64,000 bases of DNA from Ideonella_A sakaiensis_A (GCF_048320135.1 NZ_CP182947.1:1054001-1118000), one strand, 5' to 3'; counted from the first letter of the stretch, positions 44,631 to 54,718 are shown. Made by a program: numbers and translations. Notes: generated by a model from the letters alone, not told the origin.

Positions 44631-45614
44631 TCAGGCCGCGCTGACGACTCGCTGCTCGACGACGCCGAACGGGCCGTCGCGCCCGTCGTCGTACCTGGCC
44701 TGCATGCGGACCCGGTCGCCGAACTTCATGAACCCGGTCTTGATCTCGCCGAGGTCGATCTTCTCGATCACGCGCCGCTCGGCGATACAGGCCGAGCCCG
44801 CGGCGCGCGACTTGTTGGACACCGTTCCCGAGCCGACGATGCTGCCCGCCGTCAGGCGCCGCGAGCGTGCCGCGTGGGCGATCAGCTGCCCGAAGTGGAA
44901 ATTCATCTCGCCACCGTGCGGTTCGCCGAATCGCTGCCCGTTCCATTCGACATGCAGATGCATCTGCACCCGGCCGTCGCGCCAGCCGTCGCCGAGTTCG
45001 TCGGGTGTGACCGCCACTGCAGCAAAGGCAGTCGACGGCTTGGCCTGCAGGAAGCCGAAACCGGTCTTCATCTCGTGCGGCCCAAGCGCGCGCAGGCTCC
45101 AGTCGTTGATCTGAACGACCAGACGAACGCACCCCAATGCCGCCTCGGGCGTCGCACCCATCGCCACCGGACCGCAGACCACGCCGAACTCGCCTTCGAA
45201 GTCGATGCCGTCGGCCTCGCTCGGCAGCGGCACCTCATCAAACGGGCCGAGGAAGTCGTCACTCGCACCCTGGTACATCACCGGGATGGTGTCGAAGTGC
45301 GGAATTGGCGGTGTGTTGAAGGCCTCCTCCATCAGGTGGCCGTGGTTCAGAAAGGCCGAGGCATCGAGCCACTGCGGGCTGCGCGGGAGCGGCGCCATGC
45401 AGCGCTTCGGATCGAACGCAAAGGCGTCCGTCACCCTTCCGGCATCGAGCGCGTCATTGAGTTCGGCGAGGGGCCGCCTGACGTCGTCCCAGCGCGCCAT
45501 CGCGTCGATCAGGGTCGGTGCGATTGAGCTTGCCGCGACGGCGCAGCCCAGGTCGCGCGAGACGACGATCAGCTGTCCGTCGGCGGAACCGTTGTTCAGG
45601 GTGGCAAGGCGCAT
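44631..45614 (-). CDS. Fumarylacetoacetate-hydrolase (FAH)-family enzyme
   Basis: A 327-residue FAH-fold enzyme. The metal-binding DFEGEFGVVCG segment, the VQINDWSLRALGPHE block and the GSGTVSN loop are present. FAH enzymes of this type hydrolyse or decarboxylate beta-diketo or hydroxymuconate-type acids at the end of aromatic ring-cleavage routes. It is the last gene of the thirteen-gene run, 65 bases after the preceding gene, with AAAGGAA before the ATG. The exact substrate is unknown. Confidence 0.83.
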   Translation of the reverse strand: MRLATLNNGSADGQLIVVSRDLGCAVAASSIAPTLIDAMARWDDVRRPLAELNDALDAGRVTDAFAFDPKRCMAPLPRSPQWLDASAFLNHGHLMEEAFNTPPIPHFDTIPVMYQGASDDFLGPFDEVPLPSEADGIDFEGEFGVVCGPVAMGATPEAALGCVRLVVQINDWSLRALGPHEMKTGFGFLQAKPSTAFAAVAVTPDELGDGWRDGRVQMHLHVEWNGQRFGEPHGGEMNFHFGQLIAHAARSRRLTAGSIVGSGTVSNKSRAAGSACIAERRVIEKIDLGEIKTGFMKFGDRVRMQARYDDGRDGPFGVVEQRVVSAA

Positions 45615-45679
45615 CGGCTTGTTCCTTTGATTTCAGTTGGCTGGAGCGGCGCGGCCAGCCGCCGCGGCGCTTGCGCGGC

Positions 45680-46618
45680 TCAGAAGGACTGCAGGTCGCG
45701 GGCCACGGTGGCCGGTCCCTTGAAGTGCTTCTTCAGCGGCTCGAGATATACGCTGTCGGGCTCGTCCCTGCCGGGGATGATGTGGTTGAGCACGACCTGT
45801 TTCACTCCGGCAGCCTGCGCGATGCGGCCCACGTCCTCCGCCGTGGTGTGTTCATCTCGCATGTGGCGCATGAATGCCTTCGCAAGGTCGGGAGGCAAGG
45901 CAGTGGACATGGCCTTTTCAATCAGGTCCAGGTCGATCACTTCATGGATCAGCAGATCCGCCCCTTTGGCCAGCGCGGCAACGGCCGGGCAGTTGCCGGT
46001 ATCGCCGCTGAACACGATCACCCTGTCTGGCGTCTGGAAACGCAGCGAATAGGAGTGATCCAGGCCGCTCGCCCCAGCGCCGTCGTGCCCGAAATGGCAG
46101 TTCTCTGCAGCAGTGACGGTGATCAGGTCATCCCGGAAGACCTCGCCATCGCCCTTGTAGTCATGGGCCTTGAACATCTTCTCGGGCGGCACCATGCCTT
46201 TGGAGTCGGCCATCCGGATACGTGCATTGGGTTTGAAATATTCCAGGAATCCCTTGAGCATCGCTTCGGTTCCTGCAGGCCCGTAAACATGGGTGGGCTG
46301 GCGGCGGCCGGTGGCCCATTGCAGCCCCATCAGCGTGCCCCAATCAGCGTTGTGATCGTCGTGGTTATGGGTGATGAAGATGTGGCCGACCTTGCGGTGG
46401 TCCAGTCCCGCTTTCACCAGTTGCTGGGCCACTCCGTTGCCTGCGTCGACCAGATATACGCGATCATTCACCACCACTGCATTGGCGGGTTGAGCGCGTG
46501 AGGCAAACGGCATCGGGCCACCTTGCGTTCCCAGTGTGATCACGCGTGTCTGCGCATGCACGCTGCCCAGCGTCAACAGACCCAGTGCCGCTGCGGCAAG
46601 AATTTTCGGAAGTTTCAC
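45680..46618 (-). CDS. Secreted metallo-beta-lactamase-fold hydrolase
   Basis: A 312-residue protein with a Sec signal peptide (MKLPKILAAAALGLLTLGSVHA) and the metal-binding THNHDDHNADWG motif, a GDTGN segment and late His residues, as in the metallo-beta-lactamase and arylsulfatase-like groups. It is exported to the periplasm. The start is GTG with AAGGAG before it, and its signal overlaps the end of the cyclase gene. It could hydrolyse an ester or lactone of the pathway substrate; the substrate is unknown. Confidence 0.8.
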   Translation of the reverse strand: MKLPKILAAAALGLLTLGSVHAQTRVITLGTQGGPMPFASRAQPANAVVVNDRVYLVDAGNGVAQQLVKAGLDHRKVGHIFITHNHDDHNADWGTLMGLQWATGRRQPTHVYGPAGTEAMLKGFLEYFKPNARIRMADSKGMVPPEKMFKAHDYKGDGEVFRDDLITVTAAENCHFGHDGAGASGLDHSYSLRFQTPDRVIVFSGDTGNCPAVAALAKGADLLIHEVIDLDLIEKAMSTALPPDLAKAFMRHMRDEHTTAEDVGRIAQAAGVKQVVLNHIIPGRDEPDSVYLEPLKKHFKGPATVARDLQSF

Positions 46619-46620
46619 GG

Positions 46621-47433
46621 TCAGTCTCCTTGTGCTTGAGGTTCATCAAAAATGGCCACGGCGCGCGTCCAGCCGGCTGACGCGCCGCGAATCTTGTGCG
46701 GGAAGCAGCTGATCGTGAAGCCGTTGGCGGGCAGCGCTTCCAGGTTGTGCAGCTTTTCCAGGTGGCAGTAGCCGATGTCGCGCCCGGCCTTGTGGCCTTC
46801 CCAGATCAGGCTCTTGTCGCCGGTTTCGGCGATCTTCTTTGCGGTGTAGGAAAACGGCGCGTCCCAGCTCCAGGCGTCGGTGCCGGTCAGCCGCACGCCG
46901 CGCTCGAGCAGGTACATCGTCGCCTCGTAGCCCATGCCGCAGCCGGCGCCGAGGTAGTCCTTGTGGCCATAGCGACTGCCGGCCCGGGTGTTGACGACGA
47001 CGATGTCGAGCGGCTGCAGGTCGTGGCCGACGCGCTTCAGTTCGGCCTCGACATCGGCCGCGGTGGCGACATAGCCATCCGGGAAGTGCCGGAAGTCGAG
47101 TTTCACGCCGGCCTGGAAACACCATTCCAGCGGCACCTGGTCGATCGTGATCGACGGCCGCGAGCCGCCGTTCTTCGCGTCTTGCGTCGAATGGAAATGC
47201 CAGGGTGCGTCGAGGTGGGTGCCGTTGTGCGTCGTCAGCGTCACCCATTCGGCAGCGGCGGCCTCGCCGTCGGGATAGTCCTCGGGCGTCGTGCCCGGGA
47301 TCATCGCCATGAACTCGGACAGCGTGTCCGCATGTTTCTGGTAGGTGATCTTCGGCGCCAGCGGCGGCGGGTCGGAGAGAACGTCGTTCTCGAGGTAGAT
47401 CGAGAGGTCGACGAAGGTGCGATTGGGTTTCAT
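46621..47433 (-). CDS. Cyclase-family (kynurenine-formamidase-like) hydrolase
   Basis: A 270-residue protein of the PF04199 family. The metal-binding HNGTHLDAPWHF motif, the VDLSIYLENDV opening and the late GTDAWSWD segment are visible. Such enzymes hydrolyse formyl amides, lactones or cyclic intermediates; none is assigned here. The ATG overlaps the stop of the MFS gene in ATGA, so it is translationally coupled. Confidence 0.83.
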   Translation of the reverse strand: MKPNRTFVDLSIYLENDVLSDPPPLAPKITYQKHADTLSEFMAMIPGTTPEDYPDGEAAAAEWVTLTTHNGTHLDAPWHFHSTQDAKNGGSRPSITIDQVPLEWCFQAGVKLDFRHFPDGYVATAADVEAELKRVGHDLQPLDIVVVNTRAGSRYGHKDYLGAGCGMGYEATMYLLERGVRLTGTDAWSWDAPFSYTAKKIAETGDKSLIWEGHKAGRDIGYCHLEKLHNLEALPANGFTISCFPHKIRGASAGWTRAVAIFDEPQAQGD

Positions 47434-48587
47434 GCGAGAGCCCCCTGCCGCGAAGCGGAGGTATTTGATGGAATGCGCGAGAAGCAGAACACCGCTATGG
47501 CGGCGATCACCAGCGCAGCGATGCCGATGCTGCCGTAGCCGGTCATCTTGACCAGCGTGCCACCGAGGATCGGCCCGATCGCCGCGCCGATCATCAGCAT
47601 CGCCGGTGTGGCGGCCAGCGCGCGTCCGCTGAGGTCCAGCCTGGCGAGCAGGCCAAAGGCGAAGGTATGGGTGAAGATCATCACCGCGGCGAAGAACGAG
47701 GCCGCTGCTGCATACGGTGCGAAGGCAGGTGAGTTCATGATCACGACGACGAGAAGCGCCTGCAGCACCGGCCCGACCAGCATCACCGTTCGTGCCGCCA
47801 GGCGCTTCTCCAGCAGCGCTGCGAGCCCTGCAGGAAACAGATTGACCACGCCCAGCGCGACCAGCACACCGGTGATCGCGGCAAGTCCGAAGCCGCGGTC
47901 GCTGCCAACGCGTTCGAGAAAGCTGAAGGTCATCGCCTGAACCAGGCCCATGCAGCCGATGCCGACGATGCCGAACCACACGGCAGCCGGCAGGCGGCTT
48001 GCCAACGAGGCGGCGGTCTGCCCTGTAGATGCCGCGTCCGCGACCGGAAACGCGGCCAGTGACACCAGCGCGGCCACCAGCATCACGCCGGCGAATACGA
48101 TGAACAGCACCGGCCCGCTGGTCGCTGCGATCAGCGGCGGTGTGGCGCCGAGGAAGACGATCGCGAAGACACCGAGCGCCATGCCGACAATCGCGAACAT
48201 CCTGTGCGGCCGCTCGCTGCGCGCGATCGTGCCGTGCGTGACACTGAGCGCGGAGCCGGCTGCGAGTCCGGCAACCGCATGCAGCGCCGCCATGCTGGCG
48301 AAGTCGCTGACCATCGACACGCTGAAGAACGCGAGCGCCGACGCGGCGAACCCCATCGACGCCACCGTTCGACCGTGCAGCTTGTGAAACCTCGGCGCCA
48401 GAATCAGGCTGGCGACCACGGCGCCGGCCAGGAACAGCGTCGCCAGCAATCCGGCCTGTTGCGGATCGAGGCCGTAACGCGAGATCAGCGTGCCGACCCA
48501 GACCGGCAACGCCACCAGGTCGACCATGCCCGCACAGTGACCCACCATCAGCGCGACATGGCCGCGCACAGAATTCGTCTTGATCAT
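47430..48587 (-). CDS. MFS transporter
   Basis: A 385-residue protein with about twelve hydrophobic segments and an MFS motif-like loop (APRFHKLHGRTVASMG). It is short for the family and has no large soluble loop. In the context of the operon it may import the pathway substrate or export an intermediate. It begins 9 bases after the flavin monooxygenase stop. Confidence 0.78.
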   Translation of the reverse strand: MIKTNSVRGHVALMVGHCAGMVDLVALPVWVGTLISRYGLDPQQAGLLATLFLAGAVVASLILAPRFHKLHGRTVASMGFAASALAFFSVSMVSDFASMAALHAVAGLAAGSALSVTHGTIARSERPHRMFAIVGMALGVFAIVFLGATPPLIAATSGPVLFIVFAGVMLVAALVSLAAFPVADAASTGQTAASLASRLPAAVWFGIVGIGCMGLVQAMTFSFLERVGSDRGFGLAAITGVLVALGVVNLFPAGLAALLEKRLAARTVMLVGPVLQALLVVVIMNSPAFAPYAAAASFFAAVMIFTHTFAFGLLARLDLSGRALAATPAMLMIGAAIGPILGGTLVKMTGYGSIGIAALVIAAIAVFCFSRIPSNTSASRQGALA

Positions 48588-48596
48588 TGCTTGGCC

Positions 48597-49727
48597 TCAG
48601 ATTGGTTGGGCAAGCGCCATCAGCGACTCGCGCATGATGCGGCCGTGTTCTTCCTTGTCGCCGCCGGCGATCTCGATCTCGCCCAGACGGGTCGAGTTCT
48701 CGACGACCATGCGGCAGCGCTCCCAGCGCCTTTGCTCGAAGGCAGCGCAGGCGGCGCCAACATCCGTCGAACGGCCGATCTCGTCGGCCAGCACGATCGC
48801 GTCTTCGATGCCGATGCAGGCCCCCGATGCGAGGTGCGGCGTCGTCGCGTGGACAGCGTCGCCGATCAGCACGACGCGGTCCTTGAACCACGGCCGCGCC
48901 GTCAGCAGGCCCTCGAGCGGGCGGAAGATGATCTGCGAGTTCTCGTCGATCTGCGAGCGGATCGACTGCAGCACCGGAGCCGGAAAGTCGGCGAGCAGCT
49001 TGCGCAGCAGCTCGGGGAACTCTTCCGGGTCGACACGTTCGTTGACCGGACGCGGCTCGGTGACGAACAAATACATCTCGGTCTTCGATACCGGATTGAC
49101 GCCGGGCTTGATCTTCGGGCCCATCCACATCGTCGCGGTCTTGATTTCCGGCGGCGTCGGCAGGACAGCCCGCCAGACCGCCTGGCCGCTGTAGCGCGGC
49201 TTCGGTGCGTCAGGGAACACCGTCTCGCGGACCTTCGAATAAAGACCATCGGCGCCGATCACGAGGTCGTAGCGCTCGCGCCGGCCATCGCTGAAGCCGA
49301 CGTCGACGCCTTCGGCGTCGGATTGGATGTCGGTGAACGTGCAGCCCAGGTGCACCGTCGCGCCGGATGCGCGCGTCGCGTCGGCGAGTATGCGTGCCAG
49401 CACCGGCCGCATGATTGCGCCGCCGCCGGGAACATCGGGCCCCGCGATGCGTGGCGTCGGCAACTCGGCGATCTGCGGCCCGTGCGGCAGGCACAGCACG
49501 ACGCCGTCGGCGGCACTGCCCTGCTCGAGAAACTCGTCGAGGATGCCGATCGTGCGGAACGCGCGCAGGGTTGCGCCGCCCAGGCTGATGCCGGCGCCGT
49601 AGCTGCGCCAGCCGGGATCGATCTCGACCAGATCGATCTCTACCCCCTGCTTGCGCAACTGGATGGCAGCGGACATGCCGGAGAAACCGCCGCCGATGAT
49701 CAGGATGCGTCGCACTGCTTGGCTCAT
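48597..49727 (-). CDS. FAD-dependent aromatic monooxygenase
   Basis: A 376-residue group A flavoprotein monooxygenase. The N-terminal FAD-binding GGGFSGMSAAI motif, the DG-type segment in GADGLYSKVR and the GD motif (VVLIGDAVHATTPHLASGACIGIEDA) are all intact, so it should hydroxylate an aromatic ring with NAD(P)H. Its ATG overlaps the Rieske gene's stop (ATGA). It probably prepares a catechol for the extradiol dioxygenase next to it. Confidence 0.87.
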   Translation of the reverse strand: MSQAVRRILIIGGGFSGMSAAIQLRKQGVEIDLVEIDPGWRSYGAGISLGGATLRAFRTIGILDEFLEQGSAADGVVLCLPHGPQIAELPTPRIAGPDVPGGGAIMRPVLARILADATRASGATVHLGCTFTDIQSDAEGVDVGFSDGRRERYDLVIGADGLYSKVRETVFPDAPKPRYSGQAVWRAVLPTPPEIKTATMWMGPKIKPGVNPVSKTEMYLFVTEPRPVNERVDPEEFPELLRKLLADFPAPVLQSIRSQIDENSQIIFRPLEGLLTARPWFKDRVVLIGDAVHATTPHLASGACIGIEDAIVLADEIGRSTDVGAACAAFEQRRWERCRMVVENSTRLGEIEIAGGDKEEHGRIMRESLMALAQPI

Positions 49728-50083
49728 TTGTCTCTATCCTCGAAATTTCGGTTGGCGAGGTGAACCTCGCCGTTGTCTTGAAGTGCCACAGGCATGCGGG
49801 TCAGCGACTCGCCCAGGCAGGGCCCGAGCGTGCACAGGCCGGTTTCGACTTCGAATTGCGCGCCGTGCGCGGCGCAGACGATGCGGTCGGCGGCGGCATT
49901 CAGGTAGGCGTCCTTGCGCCAGGCCATCGGCGTGCCGTGGTGCGGGCAAGCGTCGGCATAGGCGAACAACTTCGTACCGCGGCGCACCACCAGCACGCTG
50001 TCCTGCCCGGTGCGTTGCGGATCGAATCCGCGCGAGCCGTTGTCGGGCAGGTCATCGAGATGGCACAGGCGCATCGTCGTCAT
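49724..50083 (-). CDS. Small Rieske [2Fe-2S] protein
   Basis: A 119-residue Rieske protein. The cluster motifs ACPHHG and CAAHGAQF provide two Cys and two His ligands. The size fits a ferredoxin or the small subunit type linked to an oxygenase. It starts two bases after the dioxygenase stop and overlaps the monooxygenase gene. It may supply electrons in a multi-component oxygenation; no Rieske terminal oxygenase is visible. Confidence 0.83.
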   Translation of the reverse strand: MTTMRLCHLDDLPDNGSRGFDPQRTGQDSVLVVRRGTKLFAYADACPHHGTPMAWRKDAYLNAAADRIVCAAHGAQFEVETGLCTLGPCLGESLTRMPVALQDNGEVHLANRNFEDRDK

Positions 50084-50085
50084 GC

Positions 50086-51051
50086 TCAGTGTTTGACCGC
50101 TGCCGCCGCCGCACCTTCCGGCGTGCCGGGTTTGCCGCCGGGCGGCGGGCCACCCGGGGCCCACTTCTCGCGATGCTGGAACAGGAACAGCTGCGAGGCA
50201 TCGGCGCTCATCGGCACCTCGCGTGCGGTCCAGCTGTCGTCGTGCAGGTCCATGTCGGCGTCGTATTCGACATGGCAGCCGAGCGGCGAATTGAAATACC
50301 AGAACCAGTTGCTGCCGAACCTGTGCCGCCCCGGCCCCCAGAAGCTCTGGTAACCCTTCTCGACAAAACGCGTGCCGGCCAGCATCACCTCGGTCGGACC
50401 GCCCATGTGGAAGGTGAAATGCTCACAGCCCTTCATGAACGGCGGGGTCTGGATCATGAACAGCGTGTGGTGGTCGGGCGTTCCGGCCGGGCGCAAAAAC
50501 GGGCCGGCGCCGAGAAAGCGGTCGGTGCAGACGAAGCCGAGCCGCGTGTAGAAAGCCTCGGCCTTGGCGGCATCCGGAACGAAATACACGACGTGCGACA
50601 AGGTGCGCGGCAGCGCCGGCATGTCGGGCGTGAATGCAAGCTTGTTCGGCCCGCGCTGCGGCGCGGCGCCCGGCGCGTTGACGGTCTCCGCTTCCATCGT
50701 GATCGGCCTCCGCACGGTGACCTGGAAGGCGAGCGCAAAACCCATGTCGTCGACACAGCGCAACACGCCGTCGTTGCGCGAGACCTCGCGGTCCTTCTTC
50801 AGTTCGGATTCGATCGCATCGAGCGTGGCCGTGTCGGCAACGCCGTAGACGGTTTCGCGCAACATGCTGGCGGTCGGCATTGCCGGCGGCAGCGACGGAT
50901 CGTCCTTGGCGCGGATGGTCACTCCGGTGCCGTCGAGCGCCTCGAAATAGCCGTCGCCGATTTCCTTCAGGCCGTAGTCGATCAGGTATTGGCGGCAGGC
51001 TGCGACGTCGTCGACGCCAAAAACAAGTGCGTCGGGTCCGATGATGTTCAT
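50086..51051 (-). CDS. Type I (VOC-fold) extradiol ring-cleaving dioxygenase
   Basis: A 321-residue two-domain vicinal-oxygen-chelate protein. The C-terminal domain carries the likely iron ligands: His in LSHVVYF, His in EHFTFHMGG and Glu in HVEYDAD. It also has a region close to the extradiol dioxygenase signature (GRHRFGSNWFWYFNSPLG). It should cleave a catechol next to its hydroxyls. The last 25 residues are Gly/Pro-rich and unusual. Neighbouring genes encode a hydrolase suited to the meta-cleavage product. Confidence 0.85.
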   Translation of the reverse strand: MNIIGPDALVFGVDDVAACRQYLIDYGLKEIGDGYFEALDGTGVTIRAKDDPSLPPAMPTASMLRETVYGVADTATLDAIESELKKDREVSRNDGVLRCVDDMGFALAFQVTVRRPITMEAETVNAPGAAPQRGPNKLAFTPDMPALPRTLSHVVYFVPDAAKAEAFYTRLGFVCTDRFLGAGPFLRPAGTPDHHTLFMIQTPPFMKGCEHFTFHMGGPTEVMLAGTRFVEKGYQSFWGPGRHRFGSNWFWYFNSPLGCHVEYDADMDLHDDSWTAREVPMSADASQLFLFQHREKWAPGGPPPGGKPGTPEGAAAAAVKH

Positions 51052-51078
51052 GGTTTGGGTTCCTGGTGAGTTCTGTTG

Positions 51079-52239
51079 TCAGATCGACGTGCGGCCGCCG
51101 AGCGTTTCGGCGACCCAGTCGGCGATGTACTGGCCGGCGTTGATCGAGTTGTCGAAGCTGCTGTGCTGCACGCCGCCTTCGCGGTCGGTGAAGATCTTCA
51201 GTTCGCGTTTCGGGCTGTTGGTCAGCTGCTCGTAGGTGCGGTGCGCCCACTTCAGCGGGATCTGCGAGTCCTTCTCGCCGTGGGTGACCAGGAACGGCAC
51301 CTTGATCTTCTCGACCACGCCGTCCAGGTGCACGTTCTCGGCGATCTTCATGAAGTCGTCGATGTCCTTGGCGCCCCAGACCCAGCACACATGCGACCAG
51401 TAATGCGGCACCGGGAAGCTGCCTTCCTTCTCGAGCCGGCGCTTCTGCACATCGCGCCAGTCGTGGTTGGCACCCCAGACCACACCGGCGGCAAAACGCG
51501 GCTCGAAGGCCACGGCGCGCGGGCAGTAGTAGCCGCCAAGCGACACACCTTCCATGCCGATGCGCCTGGCGTCGACATCCTCGCGCGTCTCCAGCCAGTC
51601 GACAACCCGGCTGGCCCAGTGCTCGCTGTCGAAGCGGGCAGTGAAGCCCTGCAGCCGCAGCGCCTCGCCGGTGCCCGGCTGGTCGACGACCAGCGAGGCC
51701 ACGCCGCGCCTGGCCAGCCAGGCCGGCAGGCCGACGCGGTATTTCATCTCCTTGGTCGAGTCCAGGCCGTTGACCTGCACCAGCAGCGGCGCGCGGCCGC
51801 TGACACCCTGGGCCGGCACATACAGCGCCGACAGGTGTTTGCCTTCATAGGGGATCTCGACGCGTTCGCAAGCTTCTCCGCTGAGGCGAACACCTTCGGC
51901 AAACAGGTCAAGGTGGCGGCGATACAGCGCAACGCGGCCTTCCGAGCCATGCGCCTGCAGCCGCTCGGCGGTGATCAGGTAGCTGGCGGCGCGGTTGATC
52001 TTCTCGCCGGCCGACAACAAACGGCCATGGGCCTTGTCCTCGTCGGCCAGTTCGCACAGCTGGTCGGCCATCTTGACCCAGGTTTCACGAAAGGCCTGGG
52101 TGCCGGCCTTGTCGGGCGCCTTTGCGGCGTCCTGCAACGGGGCGCACATCGCTTCGATCTCGCCGATGCGCGCGCCCATCTCGATCGCCAGATCGACCGA
52201 CAGGTTCCAGACGTAGTTGGTGGGGAAATACTTGAACAT
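51079..52239 (-). CDS. Alpha/beta hydrolase (DHPON/FrsA-like), meta-cleavage C-C hydrolase candidate
   Basis: A 386-residue hydrolase with an N-terminal helical cap and an alpha/beta core. The nucleophile elbow GVSLGGYY, DQPGTGEALR, an acid in THGEKD and a late His region (GGVQHSS) fit the family of 2,6-dihydroxypseudooxynicotine hydrolase, which breaks a carbon-carbon bond next to a ketone. Next to an extradiol dioxygenase it is a good candidate for cleavage of the ring-fission product. The substrate is inferred from position only. Confidence 0.82.
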   Translation of the reverse strand: MFKYFPTNYVWNLSVDLAIEMGARIGEIEAMCAPLQDAAKAPDKAGTQAFRETWVKMADQLCELADEDKAHGRLLSAGEKINRAASYLITAERLQAHGSEGRVALYRRHLDLFAEGVRLSGEACERVEIPYEGKHLSALYVPAQGVSGRAPLLVQVNGLDSTKEMKYRVGLPAWLARRGVASLVVDQPGTGEALRLQGFTARFDSEHWASRVVDWLETREDVDARRIGMEGVSLGGYYCPRAVAFEPRFAAGVVWGANHDWRDVQKRRLEKEGSFPVPHYWSHVCWVWGAKDIDDFMKIAENVHLDGVVEKIKVPFLVTHGEKDSQIPLKWAHRTYEQLTNSPKRELKIFTDREGGVQHSSFDNSINAGQYIADWVAETLGGRTSI

Positions 52240-52276
52240 GACTTGTTTTGCTCGGTTGAATGGAGTGGATTGCGGC

Positions 52277-54718
52277 TCAGGCAGAAGCCGACGCCGCAGT
52301 CGGCGCCGGACGCAGCGGCAGATCGGCCGGGGCCGTGGATTCGCTTTCGCGCGCTGCGGGCTTCAACAGGAAGTGCGCCAACGCCGGGATCAGCACCAGC
52401 GCGCCGAGCATGTTCCACAGGAACATGAAGGCCAGCAGCAAGCCCATGTCGGCCTGGAACTTGATCGGGCTGGCGACCCAGGTGATGACGCCTGCGGCCA
52501 GCGTGATGCCGGTCAGCAGAACCACCTTGCCGGTGAACAGCAGCGCCTTGTAGTAGGCGTCGGACAGGTTGTCACCGGCACGCAGACGGGCCAGCGTCAC
52601 GCTGAGGATGTAGAGCGCATAGTCGACGCCGATGCCCACGCCGAGTGCGATCACCGGCAAGGTCGCCACCTTGACGCCCAGGCCCAGCGCCACCATCAGC
52701 GCCTCGGCCAGCAGCGAAGTCAGCATCAGCGGCAGCACCGCGACGACAACCGCCCGCCAGCTGCGGAAGGTGATCAGGCACAGCAGCGAGACCGCCGAAT
52801 AGACCAGGATCAGCATCTGGCGCCAGGCATCCCGGACGACGCTGTTGGTCGCCGCCTCGATGCCGGCCGAACCGGCCGCGAGCAGGAACTTGACCTCGTC
52901 GGTATTGTTCTCGGCGGCAAAGGCCTCGACGGTGTCGGTGACACGGGTCAACGTGTCGGCCTTGTGGTCCTGCAGGTAGATGTACAGCGTCAGCAGGCTG
53001 CAGCTGTCGTCGTAGAAACCGAGCCGCGGTGCGCCGGCGGTGACGGTGTTGAGCATGTCCTGGTTCGGCAGGAAGGCGTACCACTTCGGGCTGCCCTCGT
53101 TCAGTCCGGACAGCACGCGCCGGTTCAGCAGCGACAGCGATTGCGTGCTCTCGACGCCTTGCAGCTGGCGGACCCGCCACTCCAGCGCGTCGAGCTTGTT
53201 CAGCGTGTCGTAGGCCGAGCAGGCGCCATCGGGCGTCTTCACCATCACCGCGAGCACGTCGCTGCTTGCGCCGTAGGCCCCGTTGACGAAGGCGACATCG
53301 CGGTTGTAGCGGCTGTCGGCACGCAATTCGGGCGCACCCGGATCGAGGTCTCCGATCTTCAGCTGCTGGCTCGCCATGAAACCGAGCACCGCCAGCACTG
53401 CCGCCCCGGCCAGTGCCCCGGCGGCCCAGCGACGCTGGGTGAACAGGTCGAGGAAGCGCCACATCGGATGGCGCGCGGCGCCGGCCAGATCGGCCGCTTC
53501 GGCACGCAGGCTGCGCTCGGCAGCGGTCTTGCTGACGCCGGTATAGCTGAGCAGGATCGGCAGCAGGATCAGGTTGGTGAAGATCAAGACCGCCACCCCG
53601 ATGCTGGCCGCCAGCGCCAGGTCGCGGATCGCCTGGATGTCGATCGTCAGCAGCACCGCAAAGCCCACCGCGTCGGCGAGCAGCGCAGTCAGGCCGGCAA
53701 GAAACAGGCGGCGGAAGGTGAAGCGGGCTGCCAGCAGCTTGTCGACGCCGCGACCGATGTCCTGCATGATGCCGTTCATCTTCTGTGCGCCGTGGCTCAT
53801 GCCGATCGCGAAGACCAGGAAGGGCACCAGGATCGAATACGGGTCGAGCGACTGGCCGATCAACGGCAGCAGGCCGAGCTGCCAAACAACCGCGATCAGC
53901 GATGCGCTGACCACCAGCGCGGTCGAGCGCAGGCAACGCGTGTAGCCGAACACCATGAGCGCCGCGATCAGCACCGCGGCGCCGAAGAACAGCAGCACCG
54001 CGCGCACGCCGTCGATCAGGTCGCCGACGATCTTCGCGAAGCCGGTGATGTGGATGTCGACACCGCTGCCTGCATATTTGCTGCGCAATTCCTCGAGCCG
54101 GCCCGACAGCACGCCGTAGTCCAGCGGCTCGCCGTCGGCATTGGTGGCCAGCAGCGGGACGTAGATCATGCTCGATCGCATGTCCAGACCGACCAGCTGG
54201 CCGATCTGCCCGGAGCGCAGGATATTCGTCTGCAGGCGCTGCAGGCTTTCTGCATTGCCGTCGTATTTGTTCGGTATGACCGGCCCGCCTTCCAGGCCTT
54301 CTTCGGTGACGCCGACCCAGCGCGTGCTCGGCGTCCACAGCGATTTCATGCGCGTGCGATCGACGCCGGGCAGCAGGAAGACCTCGTCGTTGATCTGCTG
54401 CAGCGTCTCCATGTAGTCCTTGTCGAGGATGCTGCCCTTCGGATTGGCGACGACGACGCGAACCGCATTGCCAAGACCGCTCAGCTGCGATTCGTGTTCA
54501 CGGTAGTTCTGGATGTAGGGGTGGGCGGCCGGAATCATCTTCTCGAAGCTGGCATTGAGCTGCAGCTTCGAGGCCTGCCAGCCGAGCACCGCGGTGATCA
54601 GCAGGCACAGCGCGATGACGAGGCGCCGGTTGTTGAACAGCAGCCGCTCGACGAACGAACCCGACTGGTGGTCGAAATCAGCCAGCGACGGGGTCGCCGG
54701 GGACGAGGTGGTGATCAC
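52277..54718 (-). CDS. RND/MMPL-type membrane transporter
   Basis: A protein of 813 residues with two repeats of one helix, a large periplasmic domain and five helices. It resembles the HpnN/MMPL group that handles hydrophobic molecules rather than multidrug pumps. The start is GTG, and its GTGA overlaps the YCF48-like gene stop by four bases. The gene is the inner-membrane part of a four-gene envelope module (DUF1302, DUF1329, YCF48-like, RND), suggesting movement of a hydrophobic substrate across the cell envelope. Confidence 0.83.
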   Translation of the reverse strand: MITTSSPATPSLADFDHQSGSFVERLLFNNRRLVIALCLLITAVLGWQASKLQLNASFEKMIPAAHPYIQNYREHESQLSGLGNAVRVVVANPKGSILDKDYMETLQQINDEVFLLPGVDRTRMKSLWTPSTRWVGVTEEGLEGGPVIPNKYDGNAESLQRLQTNILRSGQIGQLVGLDMRSSMIYVPLLATNADGEPLDYGVLSGRLEELRSKYAGSGVDIHITGFAKIVGDLIDGVRAVLLFFGAAVLIAALMVFGYTRCLRSTALVVSASLIAVVWQLGLLPLIGQSLDPYSILVPFLVFAIGMSHGAQKMNGIMQDIGRGVDKLLAARFTFRRLFLAGLTALLADAVGFAVLLTIDIQAIRDLALAASIGVAVLIFTNLILLPILLSYTGVSKTAAERSLRAEAADLAGAARHPMWRFLDLFTQRRWAAGALAGAAVLAVLGFMASQQLKIGDLDPGAPELRADSRYNRDVAFVNGAYGASSDVLAVMVKTPDGACSAYDTLNKLDALEWRVRQLQGVESTQSLSLLNRRVLSGLNEGSPKWYAFLPNQDMLNTVTAGAPRLGFYDDSCSLLTLYIYLQDHKADTLTRVTDTVEAFAAENNTDEVKFLLAAGSAGIEAATNSVVRDAWRQMLILVYSAVSLLCLITFRSWRAVVVAVLPLMLTSLLAEALMVALGLGVKVATLPVIALGVGIGVDYALYILSVTLARLRAGDNLSDAYYKALLFTGKVVLLTGITLAAGVITWVASPIKFQADMGLLLAFMFLWNMLGALVLIPALAHFLLKPAARESESTAPADLPLRPAPTAASASA